DNA of 64,000 nt from Pararheinheimera marina (lineage in GTDB: Bacteria > Pseudomonadota > Gammaproteobacteria > Enterobacterales > Alteromonadaceae). The stretch's first letter is position 1, and every line of letters starts with the position of its first letter. Of the stretch, positions 8,518 through 16,032 are shown one piece after another. The stretch is from positions 55,485-119,484 of the forward strand of contig NZ_JBHSGB010000014.1 of NCBI RefSeq assembly GCF_042654345.1, given 5' to 3'. The notes below the pieces were generated by a model. That model was not told the DNA's origin. It did no database searches and worked only from the letters and a program-made list of their open reading frames with translations. Position numbers and translations under genes: made by a program.

Positions 8518-8832
8518 TTATAGCTCGGCTATGTGTGACAGCGTTTCTGGATAGCGCTGTACCAGTTTTAACAGTGCCACGGCTTGTCCATTAGGAGCAC
8601 TTCGCCCTTGCTCCCAATTTTCTAATGTACGTGAAGATGTATGAAGTAAACGGGCAAATACGCCACGAGACATATTAAATTGCTCTCGAATACTTACAAT
8701 TTCACTGGGCGAGATATTGAGTTCACCTACATCATTAACTTGATGCGTTTTCAGTGTCAGTTTGCCTTCTGAATGCTGTTTTGCCTCAACAAGAGCTGAG
8801 CTTAACTCTGCAAATAGATCACGATTGCTCAT
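8518..8832 (-). CDS. higA: HigA-type antitoxin, XRE helix-turn-helix (HigA-2-like)
   Basis: A 104-residue antitoxin with a C-terminal XRE helix-turn-helix (S-I-R-E-Q-F-N-M-S-R-G-V-F-A-R-L-L through R-T-L-E-N-W-E-Q-G-R). The N-terminal ~35 residues should be the toxin-binding, partly disordered segment. From memory it is very close to V. cholerae HigA-2, a superintegron cassette gene. It overlaps higB by 14 nt, toxin first, as usual for higBA. It would neutralise HigB and repress the operon through a dyad at 9162-9178. The base composition is more AT-rich than the surrounding metabolic genes, which fits recent acquisition. The stop TAA runs directly into TAACAA. Confidence 0.92.
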   Translation of the reverse strand: MSNRDLFAELSSALVEAKQHSEGKLTLKTHQVNDVGELNISPSEIVSIREQFNMSRGVFARLLHTSSRTLENWEQGRSAPNGQAVALLKLVQRYPETLSHIAEL

Positions 8833-9151
8833 TGCGCCATACCTCCATAAAAGCCATTAGTTGTTTTCTTTGATCTGCCGTTAAGTCTGGCATTTCATTT
8901 TTGCTGTAAATCGTCAGCAAATAGAATCGTCGCTTTTCATCAAGGAAGTAATAGATAACACGCGAGCCACCACGCTTGCCTTTGCCTTTACTTGCTACTC
9001 GAATCTTCCGCAAACCACCAGTACCTTGAATTACATCGCCCTGCTTAGGGTTCGACATCAGCTCAGCTTGAAATAATCTAAACTCTTCATCACTGAGGTA
9101 TTCATTACGATACTTTTCAAATATTGTTGATTCGACAAATACACTTTTCAT
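8819..9151 (-). CDS. higB: HigB-type mRNA interferase toxin, RelE superfamily (HigB-2-like)
   Basis: A toxin of about 110 residues in the RelE/HigB fold that cleaves ribosome-bound mRNA. Visible family features are F-x-x-x-R-N-E-Y-L-S-D-E-E-F, G-G-L-R-K-I-R, the basic K-G-K-G-K-R-G-G-S-R loop, Y-Y-F and Y-L-L-T-I-Y-S-K-N-E. It closely resembles V. cholerae HigB-2 as I remember it. The start at 9151 (MKSVFVES) is chosen because it matches that family; upstream in-frame ATG (9157) and TTG (9169) codons lie inside the predicted promoter. No Shine-Dalgarno is visible, and the predicted transcription start almost coincides with the ATG. Confidence 0.92.
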   Translation of the reverse strand: MKSVFVESTIFEKYRNEYLSDEEFRLFQAELMSNPKQGDVIQGTGGLRKIRVASKGKGKRGGSRVIYYFLDEKRRFYLLTIYSKNEMPDLTADQRKQLMAFMEVWRNEQS

Positions 9152-9158
9152 GAACATA

Positions 9159-9187
9159 AGTGTACGCAACTAGCGTACGCTTGACAA
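9159..9187 (-). promoter_or_regulatory. higBA promoter
   Basis: On the minus strand, TTGTCA (9187-9182) and TACACT (9164-9159) are 17 bp apart, giving 5/6 and 4/6 matches to the -35 and -10 consensus. Transcription would begin near 9152, at or within a base or two of the higB ATG, so the message may be leaderless. Confidence 0.6.
9162..9178. promoter_or_regulatory. Candidate HigA operator dyad in the promoter spacer
   Basis: GTACGC (9162-9167) and GCGTAC (9173-9178) form a perfect 6-bp dyad around a 5-nt centre. The dyad overlaps the -10 and the spacer, where a bound XRE antitoxin would block RNA polymerase. Autoregulation is the norm for higBA operons. Confidence 0.6.
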
Positions 9188-9368
9188 GAGTGGAAATGAA
9201 TAGAGCTATAACGCTTATTCATAGGCTAAACACTCGCAAGTCGGAAGTTTTTTTGCCCGCTTTCCTGATTTTTACTTATGCCAAATTAACGCTGAAGTGT
9301 CTCTAAATCAACGACATTTTCTGAAATGGAAAAACTATTGCGTGGCAAAATCCGTACTCGCTGCCCAC

Positions 9369-9479
9369 TAGTTGTCCGAAATTTAACTCATGCTCTTTTA
9401 CTGGATTTGCGCACAGTGGTTTTCTAACGAAGCCACCGGGCTAGTCGCCGACAAACCAGGCGGGGGTGTGACTGCGGAG
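9369..9479 (+). repeat. Direct repeat B, copy 2 (about 111 bp)
   Basis: Second copy of the repeat at 8374-8482, lying upstream of higBA. It includes the same block running from GTTGTCCGAAAT to GGCGGGGGTG. The 190 bp between the higBA promoter and this repeat shows no recognisable gene. Confidence 0.85.
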
Positions 9480-9488
9480 TGAGTGATC

Positions 9489-9552
9489 AAAAGTGAGCCC
9501 CAAACCCATGAAACAGCGCGCGAACGGGCGAACGCAGTAGTTGCCCCAGTCT
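9489..9552 (-). repeat. Repeat A, inverted copy
   Basis: The reverse complement of this stretch matches 7901-7953 over a 31-nt core with about one mismatch, plus flanking shared blocks. Together the two copies enclose about 1.6 kb of accessory DNA. Confidence 0.75.
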
Positions 9553-9639
9553 GGTTTACCTGCCCTGTTGCGGAGAAAAAGCAGTCGCTACCCCGCAGGG
9601 TTCACAGTCCCAGCGACAGAGAAAGTGTTAAGACAATCC

Positions 9640-9659
9640 GGGCGCAGTAAACTGCGCCC
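9640..9659. repeat. GGCGCAGT-family palindrome
   Basis: A perfect 9-bp stem (9640-9648 with 9651-9659) with an AA loop and the same core as the hairpins at 7754 and 10794. It has no T-tract and no gene end beside it, so it looks like a REP-type repeat and not a terminator. Nothing else was recognised between 9553 and 9718. Confidence 0.7.
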
Positions 9660-9718
9660 CTACGCCAATCTTCATAGTGAGTTATTGCATCTGACCACTG
9701 CGCTGTCAGGCCGCTAAG

Positions 9719-10153
9719 TTAGTCGGCTATCTGCGTTGCAGCCGGCGTGATCCGGCTGGGTTCGTAGCTGTCGTAGCGCGGCAGTTTTGCGTCTAAATCG
9801 TCCCAGTTGGCTTTGGACGACACAAAGTTATGCGAGATGGGACGTTCAGTTATGTCCGAATCCAGAATGCCCAAACGTAACCGCAACCTGGCCGGGTCGG
9901 CGGCATTGCTGCTGTACACAGGTGAGGCGCAAATACTGCAGAAATAACGCACTTTGCCCGGCGAAGTTTCGTAGCCGCCGAGTTTGTCCTGCCCGGTTTT
10001 AATCAGCAAAGCGCTGCTGGCCACAAAGCCATTAGTGGCATAGGCGGTGCCGCTGTTTTTACGGCATTTAGAACAGTGGCAATGAATAATCGAATCAATA
10101 CCGCCCTGCACTTGCAGCGTCACAGCGCCACATAAACAACTGCCCTGGTACAT
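9719..10153 (-). CDS. GFA/CENP-V family zinc protein
   Basis: A 144-residue protein of the glutathione-dependent formaldehyde-activating (GFA, DUF636) fold. The zinc-binding cysteines appear in the expected blocks: G-S-C-L-C-G-A-V near the N-terminus, H-C-H-C-S-K-C-R around residues 31-37, and Y-F-C-S-I-C-A-S-P-V near residue 80. The family name is historical; most members have no proven activity. ATG at 10153 is chosen because GGGAG lies 7 nt upstream; an alternative start seven codons earlier has no such support. It is followed by the repeat island and preceded by an unrelated gene. Confidence 0.85.
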   Translation of the reverse strand: MYQGSCLCGAVTLQVQGGIDSIIHCHCSKCRKNSGTAYATNGFVASSALLIKTGQDKLGGYETSPGKVRYFCSICASPVYSSNAADPARLRLRLGILDSDITERPISHNFVSSKANWDDLDAKLPRYDSYEPSRITPAATQIAD

Positions 10154-10210
10154 GATAAAACTCCCTGGTGACAAATAAGGTTGACCTGAGCCGGGCCTTG
10201 CCGACCTTGT

Positions 10211-10741
10211 TTACAGCTCAGGGTAAAGACTGTTTGCCTTGTAGGCTTCTACCTCTAACGGTGAATCGTCATAACCATAACGGGCTAAGTCGGCAAAATG
10301 CTGGCTGACTACTGCGGTTAAATCCGACCGCTCTATTTGCAGCACGTGCACCAGCTCATGGGCCAGCTTGGGCCGGGTCAGCTGGTAATCTTTTCGCACA
10401 TAAATGGAATAACCAAACACCTGCGCATTATTAATAATGCCATCACCAATAAAGCCAAGGGCTTCGCCAACGGTTTTTAACAACAGGTTATGGTAGGGAA
10501 ACGGCACCTCGTCTACGTACACCAGCCGAACCTGCTCCGGCTGCAAAATACCAATGTCACGGGCCAGTTGCAGTTGCTGAGCATTTAAAGGTTCACCCGC
10601 TGCAACACCGGCACTCTCTGTCGCGGCCGCCCATTCGATATAAGGTGGCAACACCAGCCATGCAATAATGCGCTGGTGAAAAAACGCTGCCGCCGCACCA
10701 ACAATCAACAAAGTCGCCACTACATACTTCACTTTAGCCAT
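10211..10741 (-). CDS. Membrane-anchored zincin-like protein of unknown function (HELVH motif)
   Basis: A 176-residue protein that I do not recognise by name. It begins with a basic residue cluster and one hydrophobic helix (about residues 5-33, with P-P-Y ending it), so it is probably anchored with the rest outside the cytoplasm. Around residue 130 it carries H-E-L-V-H-V, an HExxH zinc-metallopeptidase motif, preceded by a segment resembling Y-V-R-K-D-Y and followed by a glutamate-containing tail (L-E-V-E-A-Y) that could give a third zinc ligand. Its small size suggests a minimal zincin or a binding-only relative. AAGGA lies 11 nt before the ATG. It is not obviously in an operon. Confidence 0.7.
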   Translation of the reverse strand: MAKVKYVVATLLIVGAAAAFFHQRIIAWLVLPPYIEWAAATESAGVAAGEPLNAQQLQLARDIGILQPEQVRLVYVDEVPFPYHNLLLKTVGEALGFIGDGIINNAQVFGYSIYVRKDYQLTRPKLAHELVHVLQIERSDLTAVVSQHFADLARYGYDDSPLEVEAYKANSLYPEL

Positions 10742-10789
10742 AGGTAAGCATTCCTTTTAGAGCTTTGGTAAACACCGTTCCACCCTCTA

Positions 10790-10817
10790 AACAAAAGGCG
10801 CAGTCAACTGCGCCTTT
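10790..10817 (-). terminator. Terminator of the RND efflux operon
   Basis: A perfect 11-bp stem (10794-10804 with 10807-10817), 2-nt loop, followed on the minus strand by TTTTGTTT. It shares the GGCGCAGT core with 7754 and 9640. Confidence 0.8.
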
Positions 10818-10838
10818 GAGGGTAAAGCAAAGCAGCCA

Positions 10839-13800
10839 TTACTTCTGAGCTGTGAACTCTTCAGCCTTGTAGTCCGCTGCCGCCGCTTTTTTACTGGCTG
10901 ATTTACCTGTAAAGTCAGCCAGGATCATATACAGGCTTGGGATCAAAATCAGCGTGATCAGGGTGGCAAACACAATGCCGTAGGCCAAAGACACCGCCAT
11001 CGGCACCACAATTTGTGCCTGCAGGCTCTTTTCCAACACTATCGGCGCTAAACCTAAAAAGGTAGTTAACGACGTTAGCATAATAGGCCTGAAGCGACGG
11101 GTAGCCGCCTGAATGACCGCATCGCGGACTGGTACCCCTTCCTCACGCGATTCGTTGACAAAATCCACCATCACCAGCGAGTCGTTCACCACCACACCCG
11201 CCAGCGCAATCAGGCCAAACAGCGACATAATGCTGACACTTAACCCCAACAGCATATGGCCCAGCACAGCGCCGATAAAACCAAATGGGATCACCGACAT
11301 AATAATCAAAGGCTGGGTATACGACTTCAGCGGTACCGCCAGCAGGGCGTAAATCACAAAAAACGCCAGCAAGAAGCCCAGTGCCAGGTCGCGCATCGCT
11401 TCCATTTCTTCCAGGCTGGCGCCTTCCAGCGCGGTTTCGACACCGTATTTTTGTGCCAGCTCTGGCAGCATGATGTCTTGCAACTCTTTGGTGATCTTCA
11501 TCGGTTCCGCCAGTGCTTTGTCTACAGACGCACTGATGGTCACCGACCGTTCGCCATCCACCCGGTTAATTGCTGAATAGCTTGGTTGCATGCGATAGCT
11601 GGCTACCTGAGAAAACGGCACCTCAGCGCCTGAAGAAGTCCGAATTTTCATATTCTCCAGGTTGCCTACCGAGCGGCGTTCATCTTTCGGGTAACGCACC
11701 ATCACCTTCACTTCTTCGCTGTCGCGCTGAATACGCTGTGCTTCAGCACCGTAGAAGCCATAACGCACCTGAGTGGCCAGGTTTTGCAGGGTAATGCCCA
11801 TGGCTTCAGCTTCTGGTTTTACTTCCAGCACAATTTCGTCGTTACCGCCGCTGATGCTGTCCTGAATGTCGTACACGCCTTGGTATAGCTGCATGGCCGC
11901 TTTCAAGTCTTCGGTCGCCAGACGCAGTTTATCCAAGTCTTTACTGACCAATTGGAACGAAATATCACCACCGCCACCGCCGTTGGTAGACGAGAAAATT
12001 TGCAGGGTTTTTACGCCCGCAATTTCGGGCAGCTCTTCACGCCAGCGCCGCACAAATTCGTTAGCGTCGGTTTCGCGGCCTTCGCTTTTTGCCAGCTCAA
12101 TGACAAACTGACCGGCCGTTTCCCCTTGAGTAAAGGTCAGACGGTGTTTCACCATCGGCTCTTCGCCTTCAGACTGCAGTTTCTGGTCGGTACGCACCAG
12201 CGCCTGCTCCAGTTGCTGCATGGCATTGATGGTGCTTTGGCCAGACGAGCCTTCCATCATGGTCAGGTTGGCGTTAATAAAGTCACTGGGAATGTTCGGG
12301 AAAAACACCCAGCGCACATGGCCGCCAGCCAACAAGCCAATCATCAGGATCATCATCGCCATAAAGCCACTGGCGGTGATGTATCTGTGTTCCAGTGCCC
12401 ATTCAATGGCGTTTTTATAACGGCCATGCACGAAACGTTCGGTAGCGCCGCTCACTTTTTCCCGCACACCCCGCACAAAACGGCTGGTGCCACGGCCCAT
12501 GGCATAGAACACACCTTTACGGTTTGGGTCCCAGGGCTTGGTGTCCATCGCAATTAAGTGCGCAGGCAGGATCAGCTTGGATTCCACCATCGAGAAAATC
12601 AGACACAGCACCACCACCCAGGCAATGGATTCCCAAATGGGGCCTTGCGGTCCGCCGACCATCAGCATCGGGATAAAGGCCGCCACTGTGGTTAATACAC
12701 CAAAGGTGGCTGGCACCGCTACGCGCTGGGCGCCGCGGATCACCGTCTCTGGCGATTTGCCATATTTCTCAATTTCGCTGTAGGCGCTTTCCCCAATGAT
12801 AATGGCATCGTCAACCAGTATGCCCAGCACCAATATAAAGCCGAATAAGCTGATCATATTGATCGACACGTCAAAGAATGACAGTGGCATCAAGGCAATA
12901 GTGCCAAGGAAACAGACCGGAATACCCACCATTACCCAAAAGGCAACGCGGAACTCCAGAAACAGCGTAAGGCTTATCAGTACCAGCAGCGCGCCCATCC
13001 ACATATTGCTGGTCATCAGATCCAGCCGGCCTTGCAGGTAATAGCTGGAATCGCCCCATGAATCGATGTTCATGCTGGCTGGCAGTTCAGGTTTCTTTTT
13101 CGCGACGTAGTCTTTCACCACCTGAGCAATATGCAACGTATTGTCATCGCCCACCGCATCGACCCGGATAGACACCGAAGGTTTGCCGTTAAAGGTGGAA
13201 TAGGCGTCAAACTCAACAAAACCGTCGCGCACAGTGGCAATGTCACCCAGCAGCAAACGGGTGCCGTCGGCTCTGTTAATCAGCACCAGGTCGGCAAAGT
13301 CCTGCTCGCGGTAGGCCTGGCCTTTGGCACGCAGCAGAATGTTGCCGTTGTCCGATTTAATAGAACCACCAGGCACGTCCACCGAACTGCCACGCACCGC
13401 ACTGACCACCTGGTCGAAGGTGAGGCCGTATTTACGCAACTGGTATTCCGACACTTCAATCGACACTTCGTAATCAAGCGCGCCAACCACTTCCACCTTG
13501 CTGACGCCTGGTAGTTTTTTCAGGTCATCCCGCACATCTTTGGCAAATTCTTTCAGGCCACGTTCGTCCGTGTCGCCGTAGACCGACAACCACAACACGT
13601 TACTGGAGAATTTGGTGTGATAAATCACCGGCCGCTCAGTCTGCGCCGGGAAGGATGAGATCGAATCCACCTGCATTTTGATCTCATTCATCACTTCCTG
13701 AATGTCATAGTCAGACTGAATTTCCACCTGCACCGTGGCCAGTCCTTCCACCGCTTTGGAGCGGATTTTCTTAATGCCGTTGATGCTTTGCAGTGATTCT

Positions 13801-14027
13801 TCAATTTTGTCGATAATGCCCTCTTCCACTTCCTGTGGCGCGGCGCCAAGGTAAGGCACGCGGATGGACACTTGTTCCAGCTGAATTTCCGGGAAGGTCT
13901 GCTTTTTAATCGTGAAAATGCCCACAATGCCGGCAAACAGCAGTATCACCATCAGAAGGTTGGCTGCCACGCTATTGCGGGCAAACCAGGCGAGCACGCC
14001 TTTATGAGTTTGATCCAAATGCTGCAT
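10839..14027 (-). CDS. RND efflux pump permease subunit (AcrB/HAE1-like superfamily)
   Basis: An inner-membrane RND transporter of about 1,062 residues driven by proton flux. The usual plan is visible: an N-terminal helix, a large periplasmic loop, a TM2-6 block with G-I-L-V-D-D-A-I-I-I-G-E (the TM4 Asp pair), a second periplasmic loop and TM8-12. In TM10 the sequence is G-V-V-V-N-D-S-L-V-M-V-D-F, so the lysine of AcrB (K940) is replaced by asparagine, as in a divergent subgroup of these pumps. ATG at 14027 overlaps the adaptor stop (TGATG) with AGGAAG upstream, so the two are coupled. The substrate is unknown; no outer-membrane channel gene is present. Confidence 0.92.
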   Translation of the reverse strand: MQHLDQTHKGVLAWFARNSVAANLLMVILLFAGIVGIFTIKKQTFPEIQLEQVSIRVPYLGAAPQEVEEGIIDKIEESLQSINGIKKIRSKAVEGLATVQVEIQSDYDIQEVMNEIKMQVDSISSFPAQTERPVIYHTKFSSNVLWLSVYGDTDERGLKEFAKDVRDDLKKLPGVSKVEVVGALDYEVSIEVSEYQLRKYGLTFDQVVSAVRGSSVDVPGGSIKSDNGNILLRAKGQAYREQDFADLVLINRADGTRLLLGDIATVRDGFVEFDAYSTFNGKPSVSIRVDAVGDDNTLHIAQVVKDYVAKKKPELPASMNIDSWGDSSYYLQGRLDLMTSNMWMGALLVLISLTLFLEFRVAFWVMVGIPVCFLGTIALMPLSFFDVSINMISLFGFILVLGILVDDAIIIGESAYSEIEKYGKSPETVIRGAQRVAVPATFGVLTTVAAFIPMLMVGGPQGPIWESIAWVVVLCLIFSMVESKLILPAHLIAMDTKPWDPNRKGVFYAMGRGTSRFVRGVREKVSGATERFVHGRYKNAIEWALEHRYITASGFMAMMILMIGLLAGGHVRWVFFPNIPSDFINANLTMMEGSSGQSTINAMQQLEQALVRTDQKLQSEGEEPMVKHRLTFTQGETAGQFVIELAKSEGRETDANEFVRRWREELPEIAGVKTLQIFSSTNGGGGGDISFQLVSKDLDKLRLATEDLKAAMQLYQGVYDIQDSISGGNDEIVLEVKPEAEAMGITLQNLATQVRYGFYGAEAQRIQRDSEEVKVMVRYPKDERRSVGNLENMKIRTSSGAEVPFSQVASYRMQPSYSAINRVDGERSVTISASVDKALAEPMKITKELQDIMLPELAQKYGVETALEGASLEEMEAMRDLALGFLLAFFVIYALLAVPLKSYTQPLIIMSVIPFGFIGAVLGHMLLGLSVSIMSLFGLIALAGVVVNDSLVMVDFVNESREEGVPVRDAVIQAATRRFRPIMLTSLTTFLGLAPIVLEKSLQAQIVVPMAVSLAYGIVFATLITLILIPSLYMILADFTGKSASKKAAAADYKAEEFTAQK

Positions 14028-15247
14028 CACTGAGCTTCCTGTTTCGCTACGGCGGCCACGGCAGTTTCTGCTTTGGCGTCGTCGGCGGCTTTATCCTTGT
14101 CTGCTGCGGTGCGCAGTGCCATGCCGGATAACGGGTTGGCAATGGCGGTCAGCACCAGTTGGTCTTTGTCCGCTAAACCTGCGCTGATGTAGGCATAACG
14201 CTCGTCCATCCGCTGAACTGTGACAGCACGGATTTCCAGCTTATTGTCGGCCGCAATCAGCACTTTATGGTCAGGCAGCAGCAAGGAACGGTCCAGCAAC
14301 ACCAGGTTAGACTCGGCGCGGCCCTGAATACGGGCTTTGACGAAACGGCCAAAACGCAGCACGTCGCCGCCCTGGCCTTGCAGCTGGTAAGGGTCCTGAA
14401 TTTGGGCAACCGCATAAATCACCCGGTTTTGTTCGTCCAGCATGCCTTCGGTACGCACCAGCTTGGCATTCCAGCTGCGCTGCACACCACCCACTTCAGC
14501 AGTAAGTTCCACGTCCGGCAAACTGGCCTGGTCAGCGCCTTGGGCCGGAATATTCAGGTAGGCCACATCGTTATCGGTCAAGGGTAAACGCACTTCGGCA
14601 ATCTGAGTACCGTAAATCTGCCCCAGCTGGGTACCACGGCTGATAAACTGGCCGATATTCGCCGCTTTGCTTTTCACGATACCGCTGTAAGGCGCACGAA
14701 TTTCAGTACGAATAAGGTTACGACGGGCGTTCTCCAGCTCTGCTTCGGCAGAACGGACATTGGCCAGTTCCTGCGCCAGTTGCGGCCGGCGTAAACCCAG
14801 CTCTGGCGCTTTGCCTTCGCTGAACATGCTCCATTCACGCTCTGCCACTTTGCCGCGGGCTTTTTCTTCTTCCAGTGCAGCAGTAGCACGAGCCAGGCTG
14901 GCTTCTGCCAGTTTCACTGCCGTCTGGTAGTCATAGGGCTCTACCTGCACCAGCAGATCCCCTTTGTGAAAAAAGCCGCCTTCAATAAACTGGTCCGCTA
15001 CATAGGTGATAACCCCGTTCACTTCGGAAGTCAGCGTCGTCATCACCCGCGGCTGCACCGATCCTTGCGACCACACCTGGTAGGTTAAGTCCTGTTGCAC
15101 TACAGGCTTCACCTCAACCAGCATATCCTTGCGCTGTTCTGTTTTTTGCTCTGGCGGCTTTTTGGTGGAGGTCAGTACGACCGCCAATCCTATAGCTCCG
15201 GCAATAATCAGCACAGGTGCCACCTTTTTCAGCGTGCTTTTTTTCAT
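14027..15247 (-). CDS. RND efflux periplasmic adaptor subunit (HlyD/MFP family)
   Basis: A protein of about 406 residues linking the RND permease to an outer-membrane channel. It has an N-terminal basic stretch and hydrophobic anchor (K-K-V-A-P-V-L-I-I-A-G-A-I-G-L-A), a split lipoyl/barrel-sandwich region (G-V-I-T-Y-V-A-D-Q-F...L-V-Q-V-E-P-Y-D-Y and I-R-A-P-Y-S-G-I-V), a helical hairpin around residues 100-170, and an alanine/lysine-rich tail. The start at 15247 (MKKSTLKK) is preferred over a far upstream ATG because the latter would place 49 non-conserved residues before the anchor. It is the first gene of a two-gene operon. Confidence 0.9.
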   Translation of the reverse strand: MKKSTLKKVAPVLIIAGAIGLAVVLTSTKKPPEQKTEQRKDMLVEVKPVVQQDLTYQVWSQGSVQPRVMTTLTSEVNGVITYVADQFIEGGFFHKGDLLVQVEPYDYQTAVKLAEASLARATAALEEEKARGKVAEREWSMFSEGKAPELGLRRPQLAQELANVRSAEAELENARRNLIRTEIRAPYSGIVKSKAANIGQFISRGTQLGQIYGTQIAEVRLPLTDNDVAYLNIPAQGADQASLPDVELTAEVGGVQRSWNAKLVRTEGMLDEQNRVIYAVAQIQDPYQLQGQGGDVLRFGRFVKARIQGRAESNLVLLDRSLLLPDHKVLIAADNKLEIRAVTVQRMDERYAYISAGLADKDQLVLTAIANPLSGMALRTAADKDKAADDAKAETAVAAVAKQEAQ

Positions 15248-15659
15248 GTTCTGTTCCCTGTTTGCATTCGAATTCAATCTGTTACCTATAGTACAGTGGT
15301 CATACGGCCGGTTATAGCAGTCAGATCTTAAGGGTTTACAACAGCCCTTGCCGGTCATAGCAACAACAGCTGCAGACACCATCCTAAAAATCACTTTAAA
15401 AACATAACATTACATCTTTATTATGACTGCAAATTGGTTAAATTTCTGCGAAGTTGTTTTGCACTGGGACATATTTAGTTACAACTTCCCGGCCTTTTGT
15501 GGTTATTTTATAGCCATCAGTGCTAACCTCAGATCGGAAAGTTATTTTGGGGTACAGCCTGGTTCTGGCTAAGGTGTAGACGCTTAGTGTCATTAAAGCG
15601 TCAGATGGCCAGACTAAGCTCGGACGAAAAGACCAGTGTGATTGAGAAGAGGGAAAGCA
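15248..15659. other. Divergent intergenic region, 412 bp
   Basis: Separates the efflux operon (minus) from the glycogen-binding-fold gene (plus) and should hold both promoters. It is AT-rich around 15390-15440. I see no convincing regulator gene, riboswitch or strong operator, and the only open frames are unconvincing. Confidence 0.5.
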
Positions 15660-15962
15660 ATGAGCATTCAGAAACAGTACTTAAAGACCAAGCCCGTATG
15701 CAAAGTGACTTTTACTGTTGCCGCCGATCAGCAGGTCGAATCTGTGGCGTTAGCAGGTGATTTTAACGAATGGGACCCAAAGGCCCTGTTGTTGAAAAAA
15801 AGTAAAACTGGCACCTTCAGCACCAGCTTAAACCTGGAGCCGAATAAAGATTACCAGTTCCGCTATGTGATTAATGGCGAACAGTGGGTGAACGACGACG
15901 AAGCCGATGCCTATCTGCCGACAGACGTCAGTTACGATCAGAACAGTGTGCTGCATCTGTAA
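15660..15962 (+). CDS. Small isoamylase early-set / CBM48-like (AMPK-CBM) protein
   Basis: A single-domain protein of 100 residues with the glycogen-binding early-set fold: K-V-T-F-T-V, V-A-L-A-G-D-F-N-E-W-D-P, then Y-Q-F-R-Y-V-I-N-G-E-Q-W and N-D-D-E-A-D. The G-D-F-N-x-W and F-R-Y motifs are the family hallmarks. Such stand-alone modules bind polysaccharide or act as adaptors; catalysis is not expected. ATG at 15660 has GAGGG 5 nt upstream; an in-frame TTG six codons earlier is less likely. Monocistronic, closed by a strong bidirectional terminator. Confidence 0.85.
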   Translation: MSIQKQYLKTKPVCKVTFTVAADQQVESVALAGDFNEWDPKALLLKKSKTGTFSTSLNLEPNKDYQFRYVINGEQWVNDDEADAYLPTDVSYDQNSVLHL

Positions 15963-15990
15963 CAGTCAGGGCTCACGTCAGATCAGAATT

Positions 15991-16018
15991 AAAAAAGGCC
16001 GGTTTATCCGGCCTTTTT
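15991..16018. terminator. Bidirectional terminator between convergent genes
   Basis: AAAAAGGCCGG pairs with CCGGCCTTTTT across a short loop, with A- and T-tracts on both sides, so it can serve both convergent neighbours. Confidence 0.85.
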
Positions 16019-16032
16019 CATCGGGCTGCCTG

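Noticed and set aside
8430..8520. A clean attC recombination site next to higA
   Set aside because: The paired AACAAAGCC/GGCTTCGTT ends are suggestive, but RYYYAAC and GTTRRRY cores do not match strictly and no integrase is present, so it is kept only as a hypothesis.
11952..12557. A 201-codon plus-strand open frame inside the RND permease
   Set aside because: Antisense shadow of a conserved transporter; no recognisable domains.
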